From the NCBI GenBank assembly GCA_030613055.1, contig JAUWMR010000014.1, positions 18,113 through 82,112 on the forward strand: a stretch of 64,000 nucleotides of DNA, written 5' to 3'. Each line of letters begins with the position of its first letter. Position 1 is the first letter of the stretch. The stretch comes from Desulfobacteraceae bacterium. Its GTDB lineage: Bacteria > Desulfobacterota > DSM-4660 > Desulfatiglandales > Desulfatiglandaceae. The position numbers and the translations under genes were made by a program. Below, piece by piece: positions 45,475 through 53,850 of this stretch. A model generated the notes under the pieces. It searched no databases, was not told the DNA's origin, and was given only the letters and a program-made list of their open reading frames with translations.

Positions 45475-46425
45475 ATGTTTCGATTTGTTACAGAACAGAA
45501 GGTTTGTGAGGTTGGAGGGGTAAAATTCGGTGGGCAGCCGGGCCAGCTTCCTGCCATAGTGGTCTCGTCAATCTTCCAGAAAGGAGACAGGGTCTTTGAA
45601 GGGGCCAGGCGAAAGGAAGGCTTTAATGAAAAGCGGGCCAAAGAGCTTTTGGAAAAACAGGATAAGATCAGCAGGGAAACCGGCATACCGGGAATGGCCG
45701 ATATTGTAGCCAACACTGGCAAGGAATTTGAGCGGTACATCGATTTTGTGGTCAGCATGAGCAGCATGCCCTTCTGTATCGACGCCTGGACCATGAAACC
45801 CAAGCTGGAAGGAGCCAGGTACTGTGCTGAAAAGGGGCTTTTAGACCGTATGTTTTACAACAGTCTGACCGTGTGGGAGCAGGACCTGGAAACAGAGATC
45901 AAAGAGATCGCTGATATGGGTGTAAAACATGTCCTTCTGGTGGCATTCGATCAGGAGGATCAGATGCCCACGGGCCGCATAACCGGCACACAGAAGCTGC
46001 TGGATGCCATTGAAAAGGTTGGGGCCAAATTTGAAAGTATTCTGGTGGACACCTCAGTGATGAACGCGCCAGCCACCGCTTTCTGTTCCCTCGCCAACAG
46101 ATTGATCAAGGAAAAATGGGGGTTCCCATGCGGCAGCGCGCCATCCAATGGCTCTTATATGTGGAAGGCGGCCCGGGAGATGTGGGGCTTTAAGGGGTGG
46201 TCAGGCGCCGACGCCGCCCTTGAAGGACTGGCCGCTTTTCTTTACCATGACATGGTTTTTTCTGGTCCTATGGCAGGTGCAGGCAGGGTTTTCCCGGCCC
46301 TGGCAATGGCAGAGGCCTTTCTTGCTACAGTTGCCTTTTCCGAGACAGGTAAATTACCCGAAAAAGAGGGGCATCCCTTACACAAACTTTTCCCGGATTT
46401 TGTAGGGCAGATCAAGGGAATGTGA
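45475..46425 (+). CDS. MtrH/MtvA-type methyltetrahydrofolate:corrinoid methyltransferase
   Basis: 316 residues, homologous to tetrahydromethanopterin S-methyltransferase subunit H and the bacterial MtvA/MtgA proteins that move the methyl group between a corrinoid protein and tetrahydrofolate. Marks: MFRFVTEQKVCEVGGVKFGGQPGQ at the N-terminus, GMADIVANTGKEFERYIDFV, PFCIDAWTMKPKLEGA, GSAPSNGSYMWK. ATG follows AAGGAGG. Directly precedes the corrinoid protein and its activator, which fits methyl-tetrahydrofolate formation for oxidation or acetyl-CoA synthesis. Confidence 0.88.
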   Translation: MFRFVTEQKVCEVGGVKFGGQPGQLPAIVVSSIFQKGDRVFEGARRKEGFNEKRAKELLEKQDKISRETGIPGMADIVANTGKEFERYIDFVVSMSSMPFCIDAWTMKPKLEGARYCAEKGLLDRMFYNSLTVWEQDLETEIKEIADMGVKHVLLVAFDQEDQMPTGRITGTQKLLDAIEKVGAKFESILVDTSVMNAPATAFCSLANRLIKEKWGFPCGSAPSNGSYMWKAAREMWGFKGWSGADAALEGLAAFLYHDMVFSGPMAGAGRVFPALAMAEAFLATVAFSETGKLPEKEGHPLHKLFPDFVGQIKGM

Positions 46426-46496
46426 TCATAAAAGGCCTCTTACCACGTCCAATGGACATGGTTTTTTAAGGCCAAATAAAAAAAAGGAGGTTTGTA

Positions 46497-47177
46497 ATGG
46501 CTTCGGAAGATAGAACCCAGGAAATAATGAATGAACTTCGTAATGCAGTAGTGAACTACGATGAGGACAAAGTTGTGGAGTGGAGCAATATTGCCATAGA
46601 CGAAGGCGTAGATCCCTTCGTTGCAACCATTGATGGCCTGGCTGATGGAATGATAGAGGTGGGGGACCTGTATAATAAAAAGGAGTACTTTGTCCCGGAA
46701 CTTCTGATGTGTTCCGATGCACTGTATGCTGGGCTGGATATCCTGAAGCCGGCCATTGAGGCCTCGGGAAGAAAACCTGAGGCGAAAGGTTCCATAGTCC
46801 TCGGTGTGGTCGAGGGCGATGTTCATGACATAGGCAAGAACCTGATCAAGATGATGTTTGAGGTGGCCGGGTGGACCGTTTACGACCTGGGAAAAGATGT
46901 GCCGCTTGAGAAATTCTTGGAGGAACAGTTAAGGACTGATTGTGATATCGTGGGCCTCTCAGCCTTGATGACGACCAGCATGGTATCCATGCCGGAGATA
47001 ATAAAAAAGTTAAAGGAGAAAAACCCGAACGTTCGCATCATGCTTGGAGGTGCCCCAATAACCCCGGAGGTCGTTGAAAAATATGGTGCCGACGGCTTCG
47101 CCCAGAGTGCCGGGACCGCGGTCGACGAAGCAATTAGACTCATTAAAATGTTAAAAGAAGAGGAAATGGGAAAGTAG
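46497..47177 (+). CDS. Corrinoid protein (MtvC/MtaC-like)
   Basis: 226 residues. N-terminal four-helix cap (about 5-90, with DPFVATIDGLADGMIEVGDLY), then the Rossmann-like B12-binding domain with GDVHDIGKN (His is the lower cobalt ligand, about residue 107), GLSALMTTSM (about 160) and the nucleotide-tail loop MLGGAPITPE. Methyl carrier cycling between Co(I) and methyl-Co(III). Strong ribosome-binding site AAAAGGAGG. Its partners are the UroD methyltransferases, the MtrH-like protein and the activator encoded 20 bases downstream. Confidence 0.95.
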   Translation: MASEDRTQEIMNELRNAVVNYDEDKVVEWSNIAIDEGVDPFVATIDGLADGMIEVGDLYNKKEYFVPELLMCSDALYAGLDILKPAIEASGRKPEAKGSIVLGVVEGDVHDIGKNLIKMMFEVAGWTVYDLGKDVPLEKFLEEQLRTDCDIVGLSALMTTSMVSMPEIIKKLKEKNPNVRIMLGGAPITPEVVEKYGADGFAQSAGTAVDEAIRLIKMLKEEEMGK

Positions 47178-47196
47178 AATAGAAAGGACGGGATTT

Positions 47197-50100
47197 ATGC
47201 CAGGTGACGAAAACGAAAGATGTTTGGTCATTTTCCAACCATCAGGGTGCAGAGGCTATATTGAGAAAGGGAAGACCCTCAAAGAGGCTTCAATAGCTCT
47301 GGGAGTAGACATAGAAGGAGTCTGCGGAGAGAAGGCCATTTGTGGTACGTGCAAGGTCAGAATAGAGGAGGGAGACTTCGAGAAATACGGCATTAAATCA
47401 ACGAGGGAAAACCTTTCCCCTATGGGACCGTCGGAAAGGAAATTTTTCAATCTGCAGCAAGAGGAGCAAGGCTACAGGCTTGCCTGTCAAACACAGATCC
47501 TCGGTGATGTCGTGATCTTTGTCCCGGAAGAGAGCAGGATGGGGAAGCAGGTCGTCCGCAAGGCAGCCACGGACAGGCCCATCGAGTTAAACCCGGCGGT
47601 TAAGAAATATTACATGGAGCTTGAGAAGGCCACACTTGAGGATACACTTGGTGACTGGGAGCGGCTTACCAAAGAACTTGATAAAAAATACGACCTGAAT
47701 AATCTAACCATCGATTATCAGGTGCTCATGGAGCTTCAAAACGCCGTGCGTGATGGTGACTGGAAGGTGACCGCATCAGTATGGCAGGGCAAAGAGGTCA
47801 TCAAGGTGGAACCAGGGCTTGTGGAAAAGGCCTATGGCCTTGCGGTGGATGTCGGCACCTCCACGGTGGCCGGCTATCTCTGCGATCTGACCGATGGCTC
47901 GGTTGTAACGACCGGTTCTATGATGAATCCACAGGTGGTTTACGGCGAAGATGTCATGTCCCGCATCAGCTTCACCATGACCAACCCAAACGGTCTGGAA
48001 ATCCTGAACGGCGCAATTATTGATGGCCTTAATGGAATTGCGGCAGAGGTCTCGGCCGCTGCAGGCATTAGACGACAGGATATCGTAGATATGTCCATCG
48101 TGGGCAACACCTGCATGCAGCATATTTACCTTAACACTGATCCAAAATATATAGGCAGGTCTCCCTTCCCCCCTGCGCTTCACCACTCAATGGATCTCAA
48201 GGCCAGGGACTGGGGGCTCAAGATAGCGCCAGAGGTGGAAATCTCAGGCAAAGGCATTTATCCGCCCTGCCAGGTCAAATGCCCTGCCGGGGTAAATGGC
48301 CAGGACTTTTTGTATCTCATCGCACAGAGCAAATTTAGAGAGGCCCTTGAGCTGGTAAGGATGGCTATTCCCTTTGCCGGGGTGCTTGGGCGTGTCTGCA
48401 CCCATCCCTGTGAGACTGAATGTGAAAGGGGTAATGTGGATGACCCCCTTTCCCTCCGCTCTCTCCATCGTTTTATTGCCGATTACGAGTTCAAAGAGGG
48501 GAGGGAGAAGGCAACCCCTGTCGAAAAGACAAAAGAGGAAAGCATAGCCATCATCGGTTCCGGACCGGCCGGGCTGGCCTGCGCCTTTGAACTCATTAAA
48601 AACGGATACCCGGTTACTGTATTTGAGGCTGCCCCCCAGTGCGGCGGTATGATGCGCTATGGCATACCTGAATACAGACTGCCTAAACAGATACTGGATG
48701 ATGAGATTGGTTATATTGAAGAACTGGGGGTAGAGATCAAGACCAATAGCCCGGTGCAAAGCCTGGAGGATCTCTTCAATCAGGGATACAAAGCGATCTT
48801 CCTGGGCACGGGCGCCCGGATAAGCCAGGAGTTAGATGTTCCTGGTGAAGACGCAGAGGGTGTCATTTATGCCCTTGATTTCCTGAGCAAGGTGAATTCA
48901 GGGGAAAAGGTGGAGTTAAGTAACAACGTAGCGGTTATTGGCGGCGGCAGCGTGGCCGTAGATGCCGCCAGGCTTTCCTTACGCCTTGGAGCTAAAGAAG
49001 TCCACCTCATTTGTCTGGAATCCACCGATCTGACCAGTAAAGACAGGATGCCGGCCCAGGATCTGGAAATTGAACAGGCCGTGGAAGAAGGCGTGATTAT
49101 CCATCCTTGCCTTGGTGTAAACAAGATTCTGACTGAGCAAGGCAAGATCATTGGCCTGGAGACTGTCAATTGTGTCTCTGTGATCGATTCGGAGGGCAGG
49201 TTTGCCCCTGAATTTTCCAAAGACTCGGCCCCTACCCTACCTGCCAATACCGTAATCCTTGCCATCGGCCAGAGGCCGGATGAGAAAGACTTTGCCGAAC
49301 TGGATAAAGAAACATTTGGGACCGTCAAGGCAGACAAGACCACCCTGGAGACGAACATCCCGGGCGTCTTTGCCGGCGGTGATGTAGTCTCCGGACCGGC
49401 AGATGTAATTGGCGCCGTTGCGGCCGGGAAGGAGGCAGCCATATCCATTGAGCTTTACCTTGCCGGAATGGACTTAAAGGAATCCAGACCTGCTCCACTT
49501 CAACGAATTGAAGAGGTGCCAAAGGAGGGTGTTGGAAAAGAGGCAAGAGAGGCTATGCCCGTGCTTGAACCGGAAAAAAGGAAAGAGTCTACTGAGGTTG
49601 AATTAGGCTTTGAGGAAAAGATGGCCATACAGGAATCTCAGCGCTGTCTTCACTGTGGGGTTTACGCACAAAAGGAATCCTCCGAGATCGCTCAGGCCCG
49701 TGGAGTAGGAATAAAGATATCTCCGGGGGCTTACGTCCATGTGCTTCCCATTGAGGCCGGTTTTGTCGGGGCCGATAATGTGGGCGTGCTTATCGCCGAA
49801 GAACCTTATAACCAGGACAGTATTGAGCTTATTATTGATATCGGCACTAATGGCGAAATAATTTTAGGTAATCGAGAGAGGCTTATCTCGGCATCATGTG
49901 CCACCGGGCCTGCCTTTGAGGGCGCAGAGCTGAAATTTGGCATGCGCGCTGCTCCGGGGGCTATTGAAAAGATAGAGATAGATAAAGAGACCAAGGAGGC
50001 ACGCTTCAAGATTATTGATGAGGAGAGATGGAATACGGAGATGGAGGATGTGGGCGCTAAGGGAATTTGCGGCTCGGGGATAATTGACGCTATTCCTCAA

Positions 50101-50643
50101 CTTTTCTTGGCCGGGATTATTGACAAAACCGGGCGCTTTAAAAAGGATGTGTCCAGCCCCCGTGTGCGTGAAAATGATGATCAGTTAGAATACGTCATCG
50201 CCTGGGCAAACGAGACATCAATCGGCCAGGATATTGTAGTCTGCCAGGATGATATCAGGGCCATACAGCTTGGTAAAGGTGCCATGTACGCCGGGGCCAA
50301 AATACTGATGAATACTCTTGGTGTGGATAAACTGGATAAGATAATTTTGGCCGGCGCCTTTGGAAGCTACATAGACAAGCAATCAGCAGCTATACTTGGG
50401 ATGTTCCCTGACTGCCACCCGGAAAAGGTTTATTCCGTGGGGAATGCCGCAGGGGACGGCGCGCGCATGGCCCTCCTTAACGTGGACAAGAGAAAAGAGG
50501 CCGATAAATTTGCCAGGCAGGTGGAATACATAGAACTGACTGTGTCGTCTGAATTTGAAAAGACATTTGCCAGGTCTATGTGGATACCTCATATGAAGGA
50601 TGATTTTCCTAACTTAAGGCACCTACTCCCTGAAAAGAAGTAA
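47197..50643 (+). CDS. RACE reductive activator of corrinoid proteins with inserted GltD-like NAD(P)H oxidoreductase
   Basis: 1148 residues; ordinary activators are about 600-650. Residues 1-105: [2Fe-2S] ferredoxin domain with C43, C49, C52, C97. Residues about 212-345: first half of the ASKHA-fold activator domain (LAVDVGTSTVAGYL, MNPQVVYGEDVMSRI, VGNTCMQHI). Residues about 346-833: an inserted GltD/small-subunit glutamate synthase-like module with an N-terminal double-cluster cysteine set (CQVKCPAG, CTHPCETECERG), FAD site IAIIGSGPAGLA, nucleotide site VAVIGGGSVAVDAAR, second FAD motif VFAGGDVVSGP, and RCLHCG. Residues about 834-1148: the rest of the activator (PGAYVHVLPIEAGFVGADNVG, IDIGTNGEI, ILAGAFGSYI). 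Expected to use ATP and NAD(P)H electrons to reduce Co(II) corrinoid. The insertion is flanked by similar segments (ARDWGLKIAP and ARGVGIKISP). Confidence 0.92.
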   Translation: MPGDENERCLVIFQPSGCRGYIEKGKTLKEASIALGVDIEGVCGEKAICGTCKVRIEEGDFEKYGIKSTRENLSPMGPSERKFFNLQQEEQGYRLACQTQILGDVVIFVPEESRMGKQVVRKAATDRPIELNPAVKKYYMELEKATLEDTLGDWERLTKELDKKYDLNNLTIDYQVLMELQNAVRDGDWKVTASVWQGKEVIKVEPGLVEKAYGLAVDVGTSTVAGYLCDLTDGSVVTTGSMMNPQVVYGEDVMSRISFTMTNPNGLEILNGAIIDGLNGIAAEVSAAAGIRRQDIVDMSIVGNTCMQHIYLNTDPKYIGRSPFPPALHHSMDLKARDWGLKIAPEVEISGKGIYPPCQVKCPAGVNGQDFLYLIAQSKFREALELVRMAIPFAGVLGRVCTHPCETECERGNVDDPLSLRSLHRFIADYEFKEGREKATPVEKTKEESIAIIGSGPAGLACAFELIKNGYPVTVFEAAPQCGGMMRYGIPEYRLPKQILDDEIGYIEELGVEIKTNSPVQSLEDLFNQGYKAIFLGTGARISQELDVPGEDAEGVIYALDFLSKVNSGEKVELSNNVAVIGGGSVAVDAARLSLRLGAKEVHLICLESTDLTSKDRMPAQDLEIEQAVEEGVIIHPCLGVNKILTEQGKIIGLETVNCVSVIDSEGRFAPEFSKDSAPTLPANTVILAIGQRPDEKDFAELDKETFGTVKADKTTLETNIPGVFAGGDVVSGPADVIGAVAAGKEAAISIELYLAGMDLKESRPAPLQRIEEVPKEGVGKEAREAMPVLEPEKRKESTEVELGFEEKMAIQESQRCLHCGVYAQKESSEIAQARGVGIKISPGAYVHVLPIEAGFVGADNVGVLIAEEPYNQDSIELIIDIGTNGEIILGNRERLISASCATGPAFEGAELKFGMRAAPGAIEKIEIDKETKEARFKIIDEERWNTEMEDVGAKGICGSGIIDAIPQLFLAGIIDKTGRFKKDVSSPRVRENDDQLEYVIAWANETSIGQDIVVCQDDIRAIQLGKGAMYAGAKILMNTLGVDKLDKIILAGAFGSYIDKQSAAILGMFPDCHPEKVYSVGNAAGDGARMALLNVDKRKEADKFARQVEYIELTVSSEFEKTFARSMWIPHMKDDFPNLRHLLPEKK

Positions 50644-50646
50644 GTG

Positions 50647-50912
50647 ATCCAGAATTTCGCAAGGATCTCTAAATGTCATTGCGAGGAGCTGGATTCCTCG
50701 CTTGTCATTGTGAGGCTGACGAAGGAAGCCGAAGCAATCTCCTTGCATAAGTGACAGAGCCTTAATAATATAGCTCGGAACAGGCTCCGCAATCTCCTCA
50801 CCAAAAGATTACTTCGCTTCGCCCCGCCTGCCGTCCTGCGGGCAGGTCTGGCGGGCAGGTCGCAATGACCGTATTGGTCATATGTCTCATAGACCCTTGT
50901 GAAATTCTGGAT
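50647..50912. repeat. MITE-like element with 18-bp terminal inverted repeats
   Basis: ATCCAGAATTTCGCAAGG (50647-50664) and CCTTGTGAAATTCTGGAT (50895-50912) match at 17 of 18 positions. Between them are REP modules (TGTCATTGCGAGGAG, GAAGCAATCTCC, TCGCAATGACC) and the GC-rich palindrome CCGCCTGCCGTCCTGCGG. It fills almost the whole 319-bp gap between the activator and the next methyltransferase. Confidence 0.68.
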
Positions 50913-50962
50913 AAGCTTCACAGACTTGGCAAAGCAATTATCAAAGAAGGAGGTAATGAATT

Positions 50963-51997
50963 ATGAATACAGAACTTAATTCCAGAGAGCGGGTACTCAG
51001 ATTTTTCGGGAAGGAAGAAATAGATCGTGTTCCTGTTTTCAGTGGCATGGGTAATGTAACAATACATGGACTGGAAAAACATGGCTGGAAATTCGCAGAC
51101 ATCCATGTGGACGCACACAAGATGGCGGGTATGGCTGCTTCAACGTTCCAGCTATTTGACTTTGAGTGCGCGGTAGTCCCCTTTGATATGGGGGTCGAGG
51201 CCGAAGCCCTGGGCGCAGGGGTCAACTTTTACTCCACTCACACCGATGTTGTTTACCCCACCATATCCAAGAAGGTGGCAGAAAAGGTGGAGGATCTGGA
51301 TATACAGGTGCCATCGGATTTGGCCAAGGCAGGAAGGATACCATTAGTAACAGAGGCGATTCGCCTTTTAAAAGAGGAAATGGGCAGCCAGATAGCAATA
51401 GGAGCCTGGGTTTTGGGACCTTACACATTGGCCGGGCAGCTCGTCGACATCGGAGATCTGGCCAAGATGGCGTTTAAAAAGACGGATATGGTACACGAGT
51501 TACTGGACACTCTGGCAGGGGTGCTCATCGAGATCTCGAGGATTTACAGGGAAGCCGGTGCCGACTATATGACTATCCGTGAGATGGGAGCAGGACCGGA
51601 TATATTGAGTCCGCGTATATTTAAAACCCTGATACGGCCTCATCTTGAGCAGATCTTCGACGCCATAGAGTCACCCAAGATTCTGCATATATGTGGTAGT
51701 ACAGATAGTATTATTGAGGAAATGGCCCTGTGTGGGGCAGATGGCATTAGTGTGGATCAAAAGAACAACGCTGCTGAATCCAGAAAAAAGATAGGCAATG
51801 AGTTGCTGCTTTTAGGTAATTTTGACCCATATGGCCCCATGGTTCAAATGGATGCCTCCCAGGTGGGGCAGGTCATCAAGAAATGTATTGATGACGGGGT
51901 GGATGCGCTCTGGCCGGGTTGTGATTTCTGGCCGGACGTGAAAAAGGAGAACATGGAGGCGCTAATTGCAGCGGCGCACAAATATGGCAAGCTTTAG
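50963..51997 (+). CDS. UroD-family corrinoid methyltransferase
   Basis: 344 residues, UroD fold with the zinc-thiolate signature KILHICGSTDSIIEEM (HxC near residue 237) and LWPGCDFWP (Cys near 318). The N-terminus NSRERVLRFFGKEEIDRVPVF is the family entry motif. ATG follows AAGGAGG. Last plus-strand gene of the corrinoid cluster; the two neighbouring UroD enzymes differ enough that they probably act on different methyl donors or on opposite half-reactions. Confidence 0.87.
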   Translation: MNTELNSRERVLRFFGKEEIDRVPVFSGMGNVTIHGLEKHGWKFADIHVDAHKMAGMAASTFQLFDFECAVVPFDMGVEAEALGAGVNFYSTHTDVVYPTISKKVAEKVEDLDIQVPSDLAKAGRIPLVTEAIRLLKEEMGSQIAIGAWVLGPYTLAGQLVDIGDLAKMAFKKTDMVHELLDTLAGVLIEISRIYREAGADYMTIREMGAGPDILSPRIFKTLIRPHLEQIFDAIESPKILHICGSTDSIIEEMALCGADGISVDQKNNAAESRKKIGNELLLLGNFDPYGPMVQMDASQVGQVIKKCIDDGVDALWPGCDFWPDVKKENMEALIAAAHKYGKL

Positions 51998-52146
51998 CGA
52001 AAATCCGCCTTTTGGAGGCACAATAAGCCTGAATTTATCTAATATCATGTCATCTAAGTAATGTCGTAAAAATGGCTGTCATTCCCGCGTAAGCGGGAAT
52101 GACGAGTGCCTGATACGATATTTCACGCATGACATGACACTAAGTA

Positions 52147-52671
52147 TTAATACTCAATGCCCATACGTGCTTTCGCACCGCTATAATAAGGGTGTTTTTT
52201 CTGTACAAACTCCGTAGCATAATCAGCCAGTCTAATGAACTCAGGAGGCGCATCGCTGCCCGTCATGACAAGCTCAACCTTTTTTTTGCATCCTTCCATG
52301 AGTTCGAGGAGCTGTTCTTTTTGAAGAAGGTCGAAAATAATCGTATTCAATATTTCATCGCATATCAATAGATGAGTGCCCCTTTCAATCGCCTCCAATG
52401 AATAGGCCAGGGCATTTTCGGCGTGCTCGTAATGGACGATCTCCGGGCCTCGGGACAGGATAAAGGGATGCTTTCCGGGACACAAATAATTGATGTTCGG
52501 AATATTCTCAAGGATTCCTACTTCCCCTGAGTTCCCGGACTTCATGAACTGGACAAAATCAACCTGCATCCCCGTCCCTGCCGCCCTTATGGCCAGACCA
52601 ACCGCCCTGGTGGTCTTTCCGACTCCCTGTCCGTAATAAATGTGAATGAGGCCGAAGCCTTCATCTTTAAT
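52147..52671 (-). CDS. cobO: CobO-like ATP:corrinoid adenosyltransferase with no normal start codon
   Basis: Third CobO homolog. The P-loop (YYGQGVGKTTRAVGLAIRA) lies upstream of the first ATG (52569), so a protein from that ATG would lack ATP binding. The frame is open back to a TGA at 52738-52740 but has no ATG, GTG or TTG before the P-loop. Position 52671 is ATT, with AGGA three bases upstream and an N-terminus (IKDEGFGLIHIYYG) that aligns with MEKKTGFGLIQIYTG of the 8.4-kb cobO; a rare ATT start is one option, a lost start and decay another. Downstream motifs LLICDEILNTIIFDLL, LVMTGSDAPPEFI and AKARMGIEY are intact. Convergent with the corrinoid gene cluster. Confidence 0.72.
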   Translation of the reverse strand: MKDEGFGLIHIYYGQGVGKTTRAVGLAIRAAGTGMQVDFVQFMKSGNSGEVGILENIPNINYLCPGKHPFILSRGPEIVHYEHAENALAYSLEAIERGTHLLICDEILNTIIFDLLQKEQLLELMEGCKKKVELVMTGSDAPPEFIRLADYATEFVQKKHPYYSGAKARMGIEY

Positions 52672-52713
52672 TAGTCCTGATCTTTGCTGTGTATAAAAAA
52701 TAACCCCTACCTC

Positions 52714-52913
52714 CCTTATTGATAACCTCGTAAAAAGTCATTTCACCTGTCATTGCGAGGAGTCACGCCCGGGCGTGACGACGAAGCAATCTCTTGATTT
52801 CAAGCTGTTACCGATACCGCTAAGAGCGGGACTTCGCGGAGTTTATCCCCGCCTTAAGGGGCGGGGGCTCGCAATGACGTACTTTTCGACTTTTTACAAA
52901 TCCGTCCTTATTG
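52714..52913. repeat. MITE-like insertion with inverted termini and 8-bp flanking direct repeats
   Basis: CGTAAAAAGTC (52729-52739) and GACTTTTTAC (52888-52897) are inverted ends, the same terminal word as the element at 26608-26747. The direct repeat CCTTATTG flanks both sides (52714-52721 and 52906-52913). Inside is a REP module (TGTCATTGCGAGGAGTCACG, GAAGCAATCTC, CTCGCAATGACG). Its left end is within 45 bases of the putative start of the third cobO, so its insertion may have removed that gene's leader. Region 52920-53090 has GGTTCAAGGG/AACTTTGAACC words and no gene. Confidence 0.7.
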
Positions 52914-53090
52914 GATTTACGGTATTTTTGTAAACACACAGGTTGTCAGGTTCAAGGGTGATGTCTGCCCGCCGCCCGCCTGCTGTACTGCGGGCAGGGA
53001 CGGCAGGCGTTGAACCGTGAACCCGGAACTTTGAACCTGTGTTTTTATATGACAATAGACAGGGCCTTTGCGAAAAAAGCCGATTGCCGG

Positions 53091-53675
53091 TTATTTAGGG
53101 AGGTCAGGCTGATAGACCAGTTTCTTGTCAATATGATAGGTCCAGGGAAGGCCTTCGTTACGCCATCCGCCTAACTTGCGCTGACCGCAGTATGCGCTCT
53201 TCTTGAATTTCACCTTATCCCCTTCAAAACCGCCCATCATATTGAAGACCTTGTCTTCGGGCCAACCTGCCTTGATCGCCTCGGAGCAGGCCGAGCAGCT
53301 CCGTTTAGCACTGCGGCACATAAATATTAACGTGTCGGTCTTTGGATTGAACCGGGCCAGGAGGTCCTTTCCAAAATTCGGATTTGCTGTCTGTCCATAC
53401 TTCTTTTTTCCAAATTTACCAGACCAGAATTTCAGCGGGACATTGCAGGCCCCTACAGGATGGCCGATTAGTTGATATTCTGCGCGTGTCCTGGCATCTA
53501 CAATAAATGTATGGGCTGGGCTCTTCTTCACCATTTCAAGGGCCTGCGCGGGAGTCACGTCCTTACCCTTATGTGCCACTTTTACCTTATAATCGAAGCC
53601 GCCTGCAAGCGCAATTCCACTGAAAACAAAGATCAAGACTGCCGTCAGTACCAATATTTTTTTTGTATATTTCAT
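53091..53675 (-). CDS. Exported rhodanese-like protein
   Basis: 194 residues with signal peptide (MKYTKKILVLTAVLIFVFSG, cleavage near ALAG). Rhodanese domain: TFIVDARTRAEYQLIGHPVGACNVP, then the active-site loop MCRSAKRSCSACSEAI, where the first Cys is the usual persulfide residue and two more follow within eight residues. The insert KFWSGKFGKKKYGQTANPNF is also seen in periplasmic rhodaneses of sulfur-metabolising bacteria. ATG 53675 follows TGGAGG; the TTG at 53687 overlaps that site. Confidence 0.87.
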   Translation of the reverse strand: MKYTKKILVLTAVLIFVFSGIALAGGFDYKVKVAHKGKDVTPAQALEMVKKSPAHTFIVDARTRAEYQLIGHPVGACNVPLKFWSGKFGKKKYGQTANPNFGKDLLARFNPKTDTLIFMCRSAKRSCSACSEAIKAGWPEDKVFNMMGGFEGDKVKFKKSAYCGQRKLGGWRNEGLPWTYHIDKKLVYQPDLPK

Positions 53676-53850
53676 CTTTTCCTCCAAGAATTAAATTTTT
53701 AATAAAAACCTGATAAATCAAAGCCTTATTTGATTCTACCACCTCCTTTCCCATTAGCTCCATCCGGCTTTCAACAGAGCCGTATCCTAATATCTCAGTT
53801 CTCTGAAACCTGGACCAGGCCGACAAGACATTTTAGTAAATCCCACATGC

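Noticed and set aside
48867..49448. Minus-strand open frame of 193 codons within the activator gene
   Set aside because: Serine/alanine/proline-rich translation typical of a reverse frame; the plus-strand FAD and nucleotide motifs at the same place are unambiguous.
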